Assembly (NCBI GenBank): GCA_967755175.1
Contig: CBRAFO010000005.1
Span: forward strand, 29,943-93,942
Length of the DNA: 64,000 nt
Direction of reading: 5' to 3'
Source: Rariglobus sp967755175
GTDB taxonomy: Bacteria; Verrucomicrobiota; Verrucomicrobiia; Opitutales; Opitutaceae
Positions 1 through 8,677 of the stretch are shown piece by piece; position 1 is the first letter of the stretch, and each line of letters starts with the position of its first letter. Under the pieces are notes generated by a model that made no database searches, had not been told where the DNA came from, and was given only the letters and a program-made list of their open reading frames with translations. The translations under genes and the position numbers were made by a program.

Positions 1-397
1 CGGCGCGATCAGGCTTGGTCTTAACACTCCAAATCCCGTTTAGCGCGTCCTGCAGTTGGGCGAAAACCGTCGTGGCACCGATGATCAACATGACAACGTT
101 GATCACCGTGGAGGCCCAACCATGGCTCTGCGGCTTGGCCTCTTCCACCGTGTGCTGAATCATTTCAGCGCTGCTTTTGCCCACGAGACTGGACACTTGC
201 GCGGTGAACTGCCGTGAAGCCACCTCTTGTCCAAAAAAGAAGCCGACGATCCCGAGCACGATGATCGTGATCGGAGCGAGGGAAAAGAGGGTGTAGAAAC
301 TGACCGCTGCCGAATGCGCAAACGCGCCGTCCGCATTCCAGTTCTTCGCGGCTTTGATCCAAATCGCAGCCCAGTCCGGCAGGCGTTGTTTACTCAT
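1..397 (-). CDS. YihY/BrkB-family inner-membrane protein, N-terminal part
   Basis: Reading leftward from ATG at 397, the frame stays open to the window edge, so about 132 N-terminal residues are visible and the C-terminus is cut off. The protein starts MSKQRLPDWAAIWIKAAKNW, then has the motif DGAFAHSAAVSFYTLFSLAP, which is the hallmark start of the YihY/BrkB (formerly 'ribonuclease BN') family. Hydrophobic segments follow at about residues 45-60 (PITIIVLGIVGFFFG) and 100-120 (VINVVMLIIGATTVFAQLQ). Members are multi-pass inner-membrane proteins of unsettled role; the RNase assignment is not accepted for this family. Neighbour on the right is a hibernation factor on the other strand, sharing a 148-base divergent gap. 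The family call is firm and the function is unknown. Confidence 0.85.
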   Translation of the reverse strand, partial: MSKQRLPDWAAIWIKAAKNWNADGAFAHSAAVSFYTLFSLAPITIIVLGIVGFFFGQEVASRQFTAQVSSLVGKSSAEMIQHTVEEAKPQSHGWASTVINVVMLIIGATTVFAQLQDALNGIWSVKTKPDRA

Positions 398-545
398 GAA
401 GCAGTGGGGTAATCGCCAAGACCAGACAGCCACCATAGTATCCGGTGCGACAACCATCCGGGCACGTTGCCGATATCGCGCCCTCGGAGATTTTATTCGG
501 AAATTCCCCGGGGCACGGGCTGCTCCCTCGGCGGTCAACGGGAGC

Positions 546-923
546 ATGAACATCCCCGAAAACCTCGATTCGAAGCTGATCATGCAGGGCGTTCACATCG
601 AACTCACGGAGGCGTTGCAAAACGCGATCCGCGAAAAGTTCGCCGTCCTGCTTCGTCACAATGAGTTCATCGTGCGCATCAACGTCCGGCTACATCAGGA
701 TCAGGAGCTAGGCCGTGATCATCATTACCATGCCACCGCACAGATCGAGATCGGCGGCCCCGACTTGGTGGCCACGGCCGAAGGCAAGGACGCCTATTCA
801 GTGTTGGATGAGCTCGTGGAGAGACTCGATCACTTGATTGAACGTCGCCATGGACGCCGCAAGGAACGCCGGAATCATCCGCACGATATCGACCTCGGTT
901 CCAACATTCCGAAGACAGACTAG
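546..923 (+). CDS. hpf: Ribosome hibernation promoting factor (short HPF/YfiA type)
   Basis: A 125-residue protein starting MNIPENLDSKLIMQGVHIEL. It carries the sigma-54 modulation/S30AE fold: the opening strand followed by ELTEALQNAIREKF, then alternating strands and the second helix DAYSVLDELVERLDHLIERR. The tail is basic (RRHGRRKERRNHP). Proteins of this family bind the 30S decoding centre and silence or dimerise ribosomes in stationary phase. It lacks the C-terminal dimerisation domain of long HPF, so it is the short type. An upstream in-frame extension to 354 exists but is low-complexity and unlike the family, so ATG 546 is preferred. It stands alone, divergent from the YihY-type gene. 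Confidence 0.85.
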   Translation: MNIPENLDSKLIMQGVHIELTEALQNAIREKFAVLLRHNEFIVRINVRLHQDQELGRDHHYHATAQIEIGGPDLVATAEGKDAYSVLDELVERLDHLIERRHGRRKERRNHPHDIDLGSNIPKTD

Positions 924-980
924 ACCGATCATAAGAAGCTAGGGAAGGAACAGAGAACGATAAATGATCACGCGTTTGGC

Positions 981-1373
981 TCACGCTTTCGGTCGCCGCA
1001 AACCGGCGAAACACCAAGCCAGCACGAACCCAAGTTCGACCACGGCATCGAAGAGATAGCTCCGCGTTGTGCGAGGTTGGAATACGCAATAGACGTCCAC
1101 AACCGTCAGAGCGGCCGCTTGCAGAGCGCCTAGCAGCATGATCTCACGAGTAATGCGCCCCGCACGTGTGGCTAGGATCAACACCACACCCGTGATCGCC
1201 AGCAAAAGACCGACTGTCTGAGCCAACCAGAAATCCGCCTTACGACCGGTCACCTCCTGAAAGCTGTCGCCCGAGAAGATCGGCCATAGGCCCGATACGA
1301 GATAGAACCAACCTTGTGCCCTCGCGGTGAAGCGGAGCACACCGATCCCGGACGACGCCTTCGTATCTGTCAC
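981..1373 (-). CDS. Small four-helix membrane protein of unknown function
   Basis: A 130-residue protein with four hydrophobic stretches: about residues 20-35 (GWFYLVSGLWPIFSG), 50-70 (LAQTVGLLLAITGVVLILAT), 78-98 (EIMLLGALQAAALTVVDVYCV) and 105-125 (YLFDAVVELGFVLAWCFAGL). It begins MTDTKASSGIGVLRFTARAQ and ends RRPKA, so both ends are probably cytoplasmic. I do not recognise the family with certainty. It lies between hpf and the DUF892 gene, and faces the same way as the latter. Codon pattern and membrane topology argue that it is real. Confidence 0.65.
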   Translation of the reverse strand: MTDTKASSGIGVLRFTARAQGWFYLVSGLWPIFSGDSFQEVTGRKADFWLAQTVGLLLAITGVVLILATRAGRITREIMLLGALQAAALTVVDVYCVFQPRTTRSYLFDAVVELGFVLAWCFAGLRRPKA

Positions 1374-1428
1374 GGCGATGATCGCGGCGTGATGCCACGC
1401 TAAATGTGTGCCGATGAAAAGCAGCGCA

Positions 1429-1938
1429 TCAAACCTCTGCCTGATCGGCGGTCGCAGCCTTCGTATTCACCCGGCTTTCGGCGGCGCGAGTCAGTTTTTC
1501 GTCTGCCGAGAATTCCTCTTTCAATGTCTGTTCAAGGAGGCGATCGGCATCTTTGTAACCCAATTCTCGCGCAAAGCTGCGCACGCTTCCGTAGCCGGCG
1601 ATTTCGTAGTGCTCGATTTTTTGAGCGGCCACGATGAGCGCCGCGTCGAGAACCTCGGGGTCGGCCTCCTCTTGGATGGTTTCGCGCGCCTCGGCCAGAA
1701 GCCCCTGCATGGCCTTGCAGCTCCGCCCCGCGAAGGAAACACCGAGAGCACTGAACAATTGGTCTAGGCGTTCGATCTGTGTGGTCGTTTCTTTGAGGTG
1801 CTCATCGAAGAGTTTGCGCAGTGGGGCTCCGTTGGCGGCTTGCGACATTAACGGAAGGGCGGTGGCGATTTGTTGTTCCGCGTCATAGAGGTCGCGGAGT
1901 TCGTAGATAAACAGGTCGTGAAGAGTATCGAGTGCCAT
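1429..1938 (-). CDS. DUF892 / YciF-type ferritin-like stress protein
   Basis: A 169-residue all-helical protein. The start MALDTLHDLFIYELRDLYDA plus EQQIATALPLM is the signature of the DUF892 family (YciE/YciF), which folds as a ferritin-like four-helix bundle. Later segments fit the same family: LFDEHLKETTTQIERLDQLF and KIEHYEIAGYGSVRSFAREL, with the repeated E/H pattern that would hold a di-iron site. Homologues are induced by osmotic, acid or stationary stress; their biochemical role is not settled. The C-terminus is Ala-rich. No SD site is visible before the ATG. It is probably monocistronic or followed by the small membrane protein 55 bases downstream. Confidence 0.88.
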   Translation of the reverse strand: MALDTLHDLFIYELRDLYDAEQQIATALPLMSQAANGAPLRKLFDEHLKETTTQIERLDQLFSALGVSFAGRSCKAMQGLLAEARETIQEEADPEVLDAALIVAAQKIEHYEIAGYGSVRSFARELGYKDADRLLEQTLKEEFSADEKLTRAAESRVNTKAATADQAEV

Positions 1939-2084
1939 GGGATAAGGAGTTGAGGGTTGATAAAACCGGCGCTGAAAACGCGCCTATGGATTTATCGGTT
2001 TAGTCAATCTCACGGGCTAAAAGTGGCTGGGGCAGTTCCCCAAAACCGGCACGCAGAATCGCCCCATGGACAAGCGTTGCGGGC

Positions 2085-2185
2085 CGAAACGTAGGAGCCT
2101 GCTCGCAGGCGATTCGGGAGACATGCACCCGTGTTTAACGTAGTCGCACGCTGTTCATCGCCTGCAAGCAGGCTCCTACGTTTCG
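2085..2185. repeat. REP-like inverted pair (BIME-like), copy A
   Basis: Two 29-base arms, 2085-2113 and 2157-2185, are inverted copies matching at 28 of 29 positions. Each arm contains GTAGGAGCCTGCTYGCAGG followed by CGAT and is itself a small palindrome (GCCTGC, 2-base loop, GCAGGC). The 43-base centre contains a TTAACGTAGTCG string that recurs in modified form in copy B near 39.6 kb. The layout, palindromic units in inverted pairs between genes, is that of bacterial REP/BIME elements. It sits between the DUF892 gene and the ahcY terminator. Confidence 0.85.
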
Positions 2186-2190
2186 AGCAC

Positions 2191-2220
2191 AAAAAAGGCC
2201 GGCCCAGATAGGCCGGCCTT
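2191..2220 (-). terminator. Rho-independent terminator of metK-ahcY
   Basis: On the minus strand an 8-bp perfect GC stem (GGCCGGCC / GGCCGGCC, arms 2211-2218 and 2197-2204, 6-base loop) is followed directly by six T residues. It lies 25 bases past the ahcY stop codon, the expected place to end the metK-ahcY transcript. Confidence 0.93.
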
Positions 2221-2244
2221 TCGAAGGAGTTCCGCGCGACTCGC

Positions 2245-3684
2245 TCAGTAGCGATAGTGATCGGGCTTGTAGGGGCCGTTCACGGACACGCCCAGATATT
2301 CGGCCTGGTCCTTGGACAGTGTGGTGAGCTTGGCACCAATCTTTTCCAGATGGAGACGGGCAACTTCTTCGTCGAGGTGCTTGGGCAGGCGATAAACGCC
2401 CACCTTGTAAGTATCCTTGTTCTTCCAGAGATCGAGTTGGGCGAGCGTCTGGTTGGTGAAGGAGTTCGACATCACGAACGACGGATGGCCGGTGGCGCAG
2501 CCAAGGTTCACGAGACGACCTTCGGCGAGCAGGTAGATGCTGTTGCCCTTCGGGAAGGTGAACAGGTCGTATTGCGGCTTGATGGTGACGCGCTTCACAC
2601 CCTTGGCCTTGTAGAGGCGGTCGACCTGGATCTCGTTATCGAAGTGGCCAATGTTACAGACGATGGCCTGATCCTTCATCTTCTGCATGTGCTCCAGCGT
2701 GATGACGTCGCGGTTGCCGGTGGTGGTCACGTAGATGTCGGCCACTCCGAGGGTGCTTTCAACGGTGTTGACCTCGAAGCCTTCCATCGCGGCCTGCAGG
2801 GCATTGATGGGATCGACCTCCGTAACGATCACGCGGGCGCCAAAGCCCTTGAGCGAAAACGCGGAGCCTTTACCCACGTCGCCGTAGCCGCACACGCAGG
2901 CAACCTTGCCGGCGATCATGACGTCGGTGGCGCGCTTGAGACCGTCGGCGAGGGACTCGCGGCAGCCATAGAGATTATCGAACTTCGACTTCGTGACGGA
3001 ATCGTTCACGTTGATCGCAGGAACCAGCAGCTTGCCCTTCTCGTGGAGCTGGTAGAGGCGGTGAACACCCGTGGTGGTCTCCTCGGAAACGCCGCGCCAT
3101 TCCTTTACCATCGCGGTGAAAATACCCTTCTGGGTTTTGCCGATCTTCTTGAGAAGGTTTTTGATGACCTGCTCTTCGTGGGAGGACGAGGCGGTCTTCA
3201 CCCAGTCGCTGCCGTGCTCCATTTCGTAACCCTTGTGAAGGAGCAGCGTGACATCGCCACCGTCGTCAACGACGAGTTGCGGGCCCTTGTCGTCGGGGAA
3301 ACTGACCGCCTTCCAAGTGAGGTCCCAATATTCTTCGAGAGTCTCACCCTTCCATGCGAAAACAGGCACGCCGGATTTCGCGATCGCGGCGGCGGCATGG
3401 TCCTGGGTCGAGAAGATGTTGCACGAGGCCCAGCGAACGTCAGCACCGAGGGCGACAAGCGTCTCGATGAGCACGGCGGTCTGGATCGTCATGTGCAACG
3501 AGCCGGTGATACGAACGCCCTTCAGGGGCTTTTGCTTGCCGAACTTTTTGCGCAGAGAGACGAGGCCGGGCATCTCGTGCTCGGCGACGTTGAGTTCCTT
3601 GCGTCCCCACTCGGCGAGACCGATGTCACGCACGATGAAGTCCTGGCCCTTGGGAACGTTTTTAAGAAGAGAAACGGATGACAT
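2245..3684 (-). CDS. ahcY: Adenosylhomocysteinase (S-adenosylhomocysteine hydrolase)
   Basis: A 479-residue protein. It splits S-adenosylhomocysteine into homocysteine and adenosine, which relieves product inhibition of methyltransferases. Family signatures are clear: RDIGLAEWGRKELNVAEHEM at the N-terminus, GSLHMTIQTAVLIETL with the substrate-site His, the NAD-binding loop GYGDVGKGSAFSLKGFGARV, TGNRDVITLEHM, CNIGHFDNEIQVD, and the C-terminal NAD-contacting tail ending KPDHYRY. The length fits the bacterial form that carries the extra insert. It starts 51 bases after the metK stop codon on the same strand, so the two SAM-cycle enzymes are very likely co-transcribed. A strong terminator follows. 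Confidence 0.97.
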   Translation of the reverse strand: MSSVSLLKNVPKGQDFIVRDIGLAEWGRKELNVAEHEMPGLVSLRKKFGKQKPLKGVRITGSLHMTIQTAVLIETLVALGADVRWASCNIFSTQDHAAAAIAKSGVPVFAWKGETLEEYWDLTWKAVSFPDDKGPQLVVDDGGDVTLLLHKGYEMEHGSDWVKTASSSHEEQVIKNLLKKIGKTQKGIFTAMVKEWRGVSEETTTGVHRLYQLHEKGKLLVPAINVNDSVTKSKFDNLYGCRESLADGLKRATDVMIAGKVACVCGYGDVGKGSAFSLKGFGARVIVTEVDPINALQAAMEGFEVNTVESTLGVADIYVTTTGNRDVITLEHMQKMKDQAIVCNIGHFDNEIQVDRLYKAKGVKRVTIKPQYDLFTFPKGNSIYLLAEGRLVNLGCATGHPSFVMSNSFTNQTLAQLDLWKNKDTYKVGVYRLPKHLDEEVARLHLEKIGAKLTTLSKDQAEYLGVSVNGPYKPDHYRY

Positions 3685-3735
3685 GAATAAAGGATGTAGA
3701 GCTGTCGTGGATTTAAGGATACGCAGGGGGCGGGA

Positions 3736-4944
3736 TTACTTCACCGCGGCCTTGAGGGCGGCCACCTTGTTGGTTTCCTCCCAAGGCAGACCGGTCTTGC
3801 CGAAGTGGCCGTAGTTGGTCGTCTCGCGATAAATGGGCTGGAGCAGATTGAGCTGCTTGACGATATCGGCGGGCTTGAAACTGAAGACCTTCTGAATGGC
3901 GTCGGTGATCTTCTCGTCGGAGATCGTGCCGGTGCCGAAAGTGTTTACGTAAACGCTCACGGGATTCGGATGGCCGATCGCGTAGGCGAACTGAACCTCG
4001 ACCTGCTTGGCGAGACCGGCGGCAACGATGTTTTTGGCAACCCAGCGCCCCATGTAGGCGGCCGAACGGTCAACCTTGGACGGATCCTTGCCGGAAAAAG
4101 CGCCGCCGCCGTGACGGCCCCAGCCACCGTAGGAATCGACGATGATCTTGCGTCCCGTGAGGCCGGAATCGCCTTGCGGACCACCAATGACGAATTTGCC
4201 GGTGGGGTTGATGAGGAACTCGGTATTCTTATTGAGGAGCTTCGCGGGAAGGACCTTTTTGATGACGTTTTTGATGAGGAACGACTCGATTTCGGCGTGC
4301 GAAACATCCGCGGTATGCTGGGTGGAGATGACGACGTTCACGATCTCAGTGGCGACACCGTCCACATAGCGCACGGACACCTGAGACTTGGCATCCGGAC
4401 GGAGCCACTTGACCTTGCCGCTCTTGCGAATGCGAGTGAGTTCGCGACCAAGGCGGTGGGCGTAAATGATGGGAGCAGGCATCAACTCCTCGGTCTCATC
4501 GGAGGCGAAGCCGAACATAAGACCCTGATCGCCCGCACCCTGTTCAGCTGTCTTCTTGCCGGCAGCCTTCTTGGCGTCCACGCCTTGCGCGATATCCGCG
4601 GACTGAGCCGTAAGGTAGTTATTAATGAATACGGTGTCAGCGTGAAACACGTCATCGTCGTTCACATAACCGATATGGCGAATCGCGTCGCGAATGACCT
4701 TGTCGACATTGAAAGCCTCGTCGATGGGCTTCGTCTTGCCGGTCTTCTTGTCCTGCAGTTTCGGGATCGTGATCTCGCCGCCCACCACGACCATGTTGGA
4801 TTTCACGAACGTCTCGCAGGCGACGCGCGAGTTTTTATCGATCGCAAGGCAGGCGTCGAGAATGCTGTCGGAAATGAGGTCGGCAACCTTGTCAGGATGC
4901 CCCTCGCCCACGGACTCGGAGGAAAACACGAATGAGTTGGCCAT
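3736..4944 (-). CDS. metK: S-adenosylmethionine synthase (methionine adenosyltransferase)
   Basis: A 402-residue enzyme that makes SAM from methionine and ATP. The start is set at ATG 4944 because MANSFVFSSESVGEGHPDKV is the universal family beginning; an upstream 20-residue extension is hydrophobic and unrelated. Other signatures are GEITIPKL, GAGDQGLMFGFASDET (ATP loop), the nucleotide/metal site around TGRKIIVDSYGGWGRHGGGA with FSGKDPSKVDRSAAY, and QVEVQFAYAIGHPNPVSVYV. It forms an operon with ahcY. The 174-base gap to the divergent kinase gene holds the promoter. I looked for a SAM or SAH riboswitch in this leader and could not support one. Confidence 0.97.
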   Translation of the reverse strand: MANSFVFSSESVGEGHPDKVADLISDSILDACLAIDKNSRVACETFVKSNMVVVGGEITIPKLQDKKTGKTKPIDEAFNVDKVIRDAIRHIGYVNDDDVFHADTVFINNYLTAQSADIAQGVDAKKAAGKKTAEQGAGDQGLMFGFASDETEELMPAPIIYAHRLGRELTRIRKSGKVKWLRPDAKSQVSVRYVDGVATEIVNVVISTQHTADVSHAEIESFLIKNVIKKVLPAKLLNKNTEFLINPTGKFVIGGPQGDSGLTGRKIIVDSYGGWGRHGGGAFSGKDPSKVDRSAAYMGRWVAKNIVAAGLAKQVEVQFAYAIGHPNPVSVYVNTFGTGTISDEKITDAIQKVFSFKPADIVKQLNLLQPIYRETTNYGHFGKTGLPWEETNKVAALKAAVK

Positions 4945-5118
4945 AAGAATTGGTGCGCAAACGGAAGCAGCCCCAACACCACGCAGCAAGGCCAATATCA
5001 ACATATGCGCATGCCATGATATGTAATAAGCACCCCATTCAATTCTAGCTCTGCAGACAGTGCGCGCATCACCTCAAAGCTTGCCGCTTTCGGGAGAGAC
5101 GACATCCATAATGCCTGC

Positions 5119-6267
5119 ATGCCTTCCCCCACTGAGTCCGACGTGGTTGAACTTAAAGGACTCAAGATTCTTGTGGTGGATGACGACCGGCTGAACCGGC
5201 GTATTCTGAGAGGAATCCTGCAGCACGAAGGGTATATCCTTGCCGAGGCGGATTCAGCCGAGTCCGCACTGGTAAAATACAACGAGTTCAACCCGCACCT
5301 CGTCTTATTCGACGTGGTTTTACCCGGGATCAGCGGCTTTGACGCATGTCGTGAATTGCGCAAACGACACGGAGCGCAGGCCGCGCCCGTAATGTTCATT
5401 ACCGCCAAACAAGAGTCCGACGATGTCGTGGAGGGCTTCAGCGCAGGTGGCGTCGATTATGTGCTGAAGCCTTTCCGTCAAAAAGAGGTCGTAGCGCGCA
5501 TTCGCACTCACATGCAGATGCGTCTGCTAATCGATCAGCAGCACACCCTCGTTGATCAACTCAGTCGGGCCAACGCTGCCAAGAACAAGTTCCTCGGCAT
5601 GGCCGCGCACGACCTGCGAAATCCCCTCGCTTCCATCCGAGGCCTTGCAGAATTTTTGAGTGACGGCTCGGTCGGCCCGCTGACACCCGATCAACTTGAA
5701 TTGATCAGTTTGATCCATCAGGCCAGCCAAGGCATGGTAACGTTGGTAAATGACCTGCTCGATGTGGCCACCATCGAATCTGGCGAACTGAAACTCCAAA
5801 CCGCACCCGTATCACTGGCCGAATTGATCGAGAAATCCATCACGCTCAACGCGCTCGAATCCACCCGTAAACGCACCCACATCGTTTTCGTAGAACGAGT
5901 CGCGGCGCCCCCGATCATCCTCGATGCCGACAAAACCCGTCAGGTCATCGACAATCTCCTGAGTAACGCTATCAAATACTCGCCTCCCGGATCAACGGTG
6001 CGAGTTGCGCTGAGCCTTATGCCCGATGGCACCCAAGTCATCCATGTTCGCGATCAAGGCCCCGGTATACCCGACAATGAACGAGACCGGCTTTTCAAGG
6101 ATTTCGGTCGCCTATCTGCCCGGCCCACGGGAGGGGAAAAATCCACCGGGCTGGGACTCGCCATCTGCCGAAAAATTGTCGACGCTCACCGTGGCACTAT
6201 CCTTGCTGAAAACCACCCCGCCGGTGGCTGTGAATTTCGAGTCCTCCTCCCCTCATTCTCCCCATGA
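5119..6267 (+). CDS. Hybrid receiver-histidine kinase
   Basis: A soluble 382-residue protein with no membrane segment. Residues about 15-130 are a response-regulator receiver domain: acidic pocket VVDDDRLNRR, phospho-acceptor Asp65 in HLVLFDVVLPG, and conserved Lys117 in DYVLKPF. A short linker helix leads to an HisKA domain with His164 in MAAHDLRNPL, then an HATPase domain with N-box VIDNLLSNAIKYSPPGS, G1 box DQGPGIPDNE and G2 box STGLGLAI. The order is receiver first, kinase second, so an upstream kinase or Hpt protein probably feeds it. The CheY-like gene starts in its last codons (ATGA overlap). A free Hpt protein lies 2.4 kb downstream in the same run, a plausible relay partner. Confidence 0.92.
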   Translation: MPSPTESDVVELKGLKILVVDDDRLNRRILRGILQHEGYILAEADSAESALVKYNEFNPHLVLFDVVLPGISGFDACRELRKRHGAQAAPVMFITAKQESDDVVEGFSAGGVDYVLKPFRQKEVVARIRTHMQMRLLIDQQHTLVDQLSRANAAKNKFLGMAAHDLRNPLASIRGLAEFLSDGSVGPLTPDQLELISLIHQASQGMVTLVNDLLDVATIESGELKLQTAPVSLAELIEKSITLNALESTRKRTHIVFVERVAAPPIILDADKTRQVIDNLLSNAIKYSPPGSTVRVALSLMPDGTQVIHVRDQGPGIPDNERDRLFKDFGRLSARPTGGEKSTGLGLAICRKIVDAHRGTILAENHPAGGCEFRVLLPSFSP

Positions 6268-6659
6268 CGTTCACAGGAAAAGCCCTTATCATTGATGACG
6301 AAGCCCACGTCCGAAAATACATCGGCCTCATCCTTCGCTCTATTGGTGCGACCGCGATCATCGAAGCTCCAGACGGAGCCGCAGGGTTCGCCGCTTATCA
6401 GCAGGAGCAACCCAATCTCGTCCTCCTCGATGTCAACATGCCTGGTCAGGACGGAATAGAAACCCTCAAGCAGATCCGCGCATTTGATGCCGACGCTTCG
6501 ATCATCATGCTCACGTCTCTATCCAACCGGAAAACGATAGAAGAGGCAGTCGAGGGCGGTGCGTTGCACTACATCCGTAAAGACACGCCGCGCGCCGAAC
6601 TGATTGACTTGCTCAAGGAACTCCTAGCGGAAGATACGGATCAGAGTGCGACTGGCTGA
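6264..6659 (+). CDS. Single-domain response regulator (CheY-like)
   Basis: A 131-residue stand-alone receiver domain. Acidic pair Asp11-Asp12 (ALIIDDEAHVRK), phospho-acceptor Asp56 (LVLLDVNMPG), switch residues in IMLTSLSNRK and Lys106 (HYIRKDTPR) are all in place. No output domain follows, so it should act by binding a partner or passing phosphate to an Hpt protein. It overlaps the hybrid kinase gene by 4 bases, which implies translational coupling and a shared pathway. The next gene starts 17 bases after its stop. Confidence 0.93.
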   Translation: MTFTGKALIIDDEAHVRKYIGLILRSIGATAIIEAPDGAAGFAAYQQEQPNLVLLDVNMPGQDGIETLKQIRAFDADASIIMLTSLSNRKTIEEAVEGGALHYIRKDTPRAELIDLLKELLAEDTDQSATG

Positions 6660-6676
6660 GCCAAATACATTTTCAC

Positions 6677-6892
6677 ATGCGCACACACCCAAGTTCCGCA
6701 TCCGACCATTCGCCTCACGCCACCCCGGATATCCCGCTTTTGCGCGAAGTCCGCTACGCCCTTCCAGAGTTACTCGCAGAACTGCAGTTCGAGCGAACCA
6801 GCGGTGCATTTTCACAAGAAAAGCTCCATCAGATCGAAATCGGAAAGCTTTTCCAAAACCGGAGAAAACGCCGTGGAAAAACCTCCTCGTAA
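6677..6892 (+). CDS. Unrecognised 71-residue protein in the signalling/ATPase cluster
   Basis: ATG 6677 opens a 71-residue frame between the CheY-like gene and the GspE/PilB-type ATPase. After a Ser/His-rich start it reads as a credible protein: DIPLLREVRYALPELLAELQ, then a charged region around SQEKLHQIEIGKLFQNRR and a basic tail. It overlaps the ATPase frame: its stop lies 20 bases past the GTG start of that gene, whose SD sequence (GGAG, 6861-6864) sits inside it. I know no family for it. Because it lies between a receiver and a secretion-type ATPase, a small adaptor is one possibility, but that is inference. Confidence 0.55.
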   Translation: MRTHPSSASDHSPHATPDIPLLREVRYALPELLAELQFERTSGAFSQEKLHQIEIGKLFQNRRKRRGKTSS

Positions 6893-8558
6893 ACCGCCTC
6901 TTGCCGCCCAAATTCGTGGGCTCCCGCATTTCGACTTCGAACCCGAACTTGTCGTGCTTGAGCAAAAGCACGGAAATGGAGTCGGCCTTCTTGAGGCCCT
7001 CGTCGATAGCAGGCTAATCGGCAAGGATGTTGCCTGTCGGTTTTATGCCGACTTCCTCGGCTTCGCCTATGTAGATCCCTTCGCATCCCTCATCACCGAA
7101 GAGGCACTTGCGGCCATCCCGTCGGAGATCGCAAAAAAAGTCCGAGGAATCGGACTTTACATCATTGATGGCGTGCTCACAGCAGCCTTTGTCACGCCGG
7201 AAGATGCAAGCCTGGTCAAACGACTCAGCCTCATCGTGCAGATGCCCGTGAGCCCCGTGTTTGCGCTGCCACGCGACATCGATGATGCAATTCTCATCCA
7301 GTATTCAAACGAGAAAAATATTGAGGAAACCCTCAACGAACTCGGCGCCTCCACGATTTTCAACAATCCGGATCTTCCTGACTCCGAATCGTTGGTGAAG
7401 GTTCTGGACGATATTATTTACTACGCCATCCGGGAGCGCGCGACAGACATCCACATTGAGTCACAGGAAGAACAGTGCCGCGTCCGCTTCCGCATCGACG
7501 GATTGCTGCGCGAAGTCCTCACCTATTCCCGTAAGCTTCATCGCTCATTCATCGCTCGGATTAAGATACTCAGTAATCTGAACATCGCCGAGACGCGCTT
7601 TCCGCAGGACGGTCGCTTCTCTATTCCGATGGGCACGACCACCGCCAACTTCCGAATCTCCACGATTCCTTCGCAACACGGCGAAAAAGCGGTCATCCGC
7701 CTTCTCACGATGAGTGGCAAGAAGTCGATGCTCACGCTCGATAAGATGATGATGTCGCAGACGATTCTCGCACCCTTTCGCCGCCTGATTGAGAACCCCA
7801 ACGGCATCATCTTCGTGACCGGTCCCACCGGCTCGGGCAAGACCACCACACTTTATTCCGCGCTGCACGAGATCAACCAGCCAGGCACCAACATCTCGAC
7901 GATCGAAGATCCCATTGAAATTCAGCTCCCTGGCATTACCCAGACGCAGGTCAACAATCACATTGACCTCAAATTCGCCACCGTTCTACGCGCCCTGCTC
8001 CGCCAAGACCCCGATGTGATTCTGATCGGTGAGATCCGCGATTTCGAAACCGCCAAGATCGCCGCCGAGGCCGCGCTTACCGGACATCTCGTATTCGCAA
8101 CCCTCCACACCAACACTGCCGCCCAAGCCATCGTCCGTCTGATCGAAATCGGCGTCGAACCCTACATGGTGGCGCCTTCAATCATCGGCGTGCTCGCCCA
8201 GCGCCTCGCCGCGCGTATTTGCGAAAACTGCAAGGAACCCTATTACCCGCCTCGTGAAGTGCTCCAAAAATACTTCAAAGACGAAGGACTGACTGATGTT
8301 CCGTTTTACCGCGGCCGAGGCTGCAATGCATGTCGAGGCACCGGCTACAAAGGACGCGTCGCTTTTCACGAGCTGGTGCTCATCACCGAGGAAATTCGCA
8401 CGCTCATCACCAACCGGGCCAGCGTGCAGCAAATTACCGCAGCCGCCGCCAAAGTTGGCTATAAGCCGATGCGCTATGACGGCCTGAAAAAAGTCCTCCT
8501 TGGTTTAACCACCATTGAGGAAATCGAGGCCAATACCTCGTTCGAATGGGCGACCTGA
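6873..8558 (+). CDS. GspE/PilB-family secretion/pilus assembly ATPase
   Basis: A hexameric-type ATPase of type II secretion/type IV pilus systems. I place the start at GTG 6873: it has a GGAG SD 8 bases upstream and gives 561 residues beginning VEKPPRKPPLAAQI; the longer frame from 6804 would run through the small upstream gene. The N-terminal MshEN-like domain (about residues 20-150) is followed by a Walker A at about 317-326 (GPTGSGKTTT), an Asp box (STIEDPIEI), Walker B (LIGEIRDFETAKIAAEAALT, about 385-405), a His box (FATLHTNTA) and a zinc site with Cys at about 450, 453, 484 and 487 (CENC, CNAC). No pilin, platform or secretin gene is nearby, so it probably serves machinery encoded elsewhere, under the adjacent phosphorelay. 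Confidence 0.92.
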   Translation: MEKPPRKPPLAAQIRGLPHFDFEPELVVLEQKHGNGVGLLEALVDSRLIGKDVACRFYADFLGFAYVDPFASLITEEALAAIPSEIAKKVRGIGLYIIDGVLTAAFVTPEDASLVKRLSLIVQMPVSPVFALPRDIDDAILIQYSNEKNIEETLNELGASTIFNNPDLPDSESLVKVLDDIIYYAIRERATDIHIESQEEQCRVRFRIDGLLREVLTYSRKLHRSFIARIKILSNLNIAETRFPQDGRFSIPMGTTTANFRISTIPSQHGEKAVIRLLTMSGKKSMLTLDKMMMSQTILAPFRRLIENPNGIIFVTGPTGSGKTTTLYSALHEINQPGTNISTIEDPIEIQLPGITQTQVNNHIDLKFATVLRALLRQDPDVILIGEIRDFETAKIAAEAALTGHLVFATLHTNTAAQAIVRLIEIGVEPYMVAPSIIGVLAQRLAARICENCKEPYYPPREVLQKYFKDEGLTDVPFYRGRGCNACRGTGYKGRVAFHELVLITEEIRTLITNRASVQQITAAAAKVGYKPMRYDGLKKVLLGLTTIEEIEANTSFEWAT

Positions 8559-8677
8559 CGGTGAGCAAGTGCCTCACGTGTTTCCGTCCGCATTAAGTGG
8601 ATGTAAACAACCCAATCAGCGATGATCTCTCGTGTTTTGTGATTTGCCTTTAATCACCTGTGCACAAGCCTCTTGCC

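Noticed and set aside
3257..3681. Plus-strand frames over ahcY and metK with protein-like length
   Set aside because: They mirror the codon structure of the enzymes on the other strand, and have no start context or family resemblance.
4945..5118. SAM or SAH riboswitch in the metK leader
   Set aside because: I searched the minus-strand leader for the SAM-I, SAM-II, SAM-IV and SAH patterns and found no matching core. Only weak hairpins are present.
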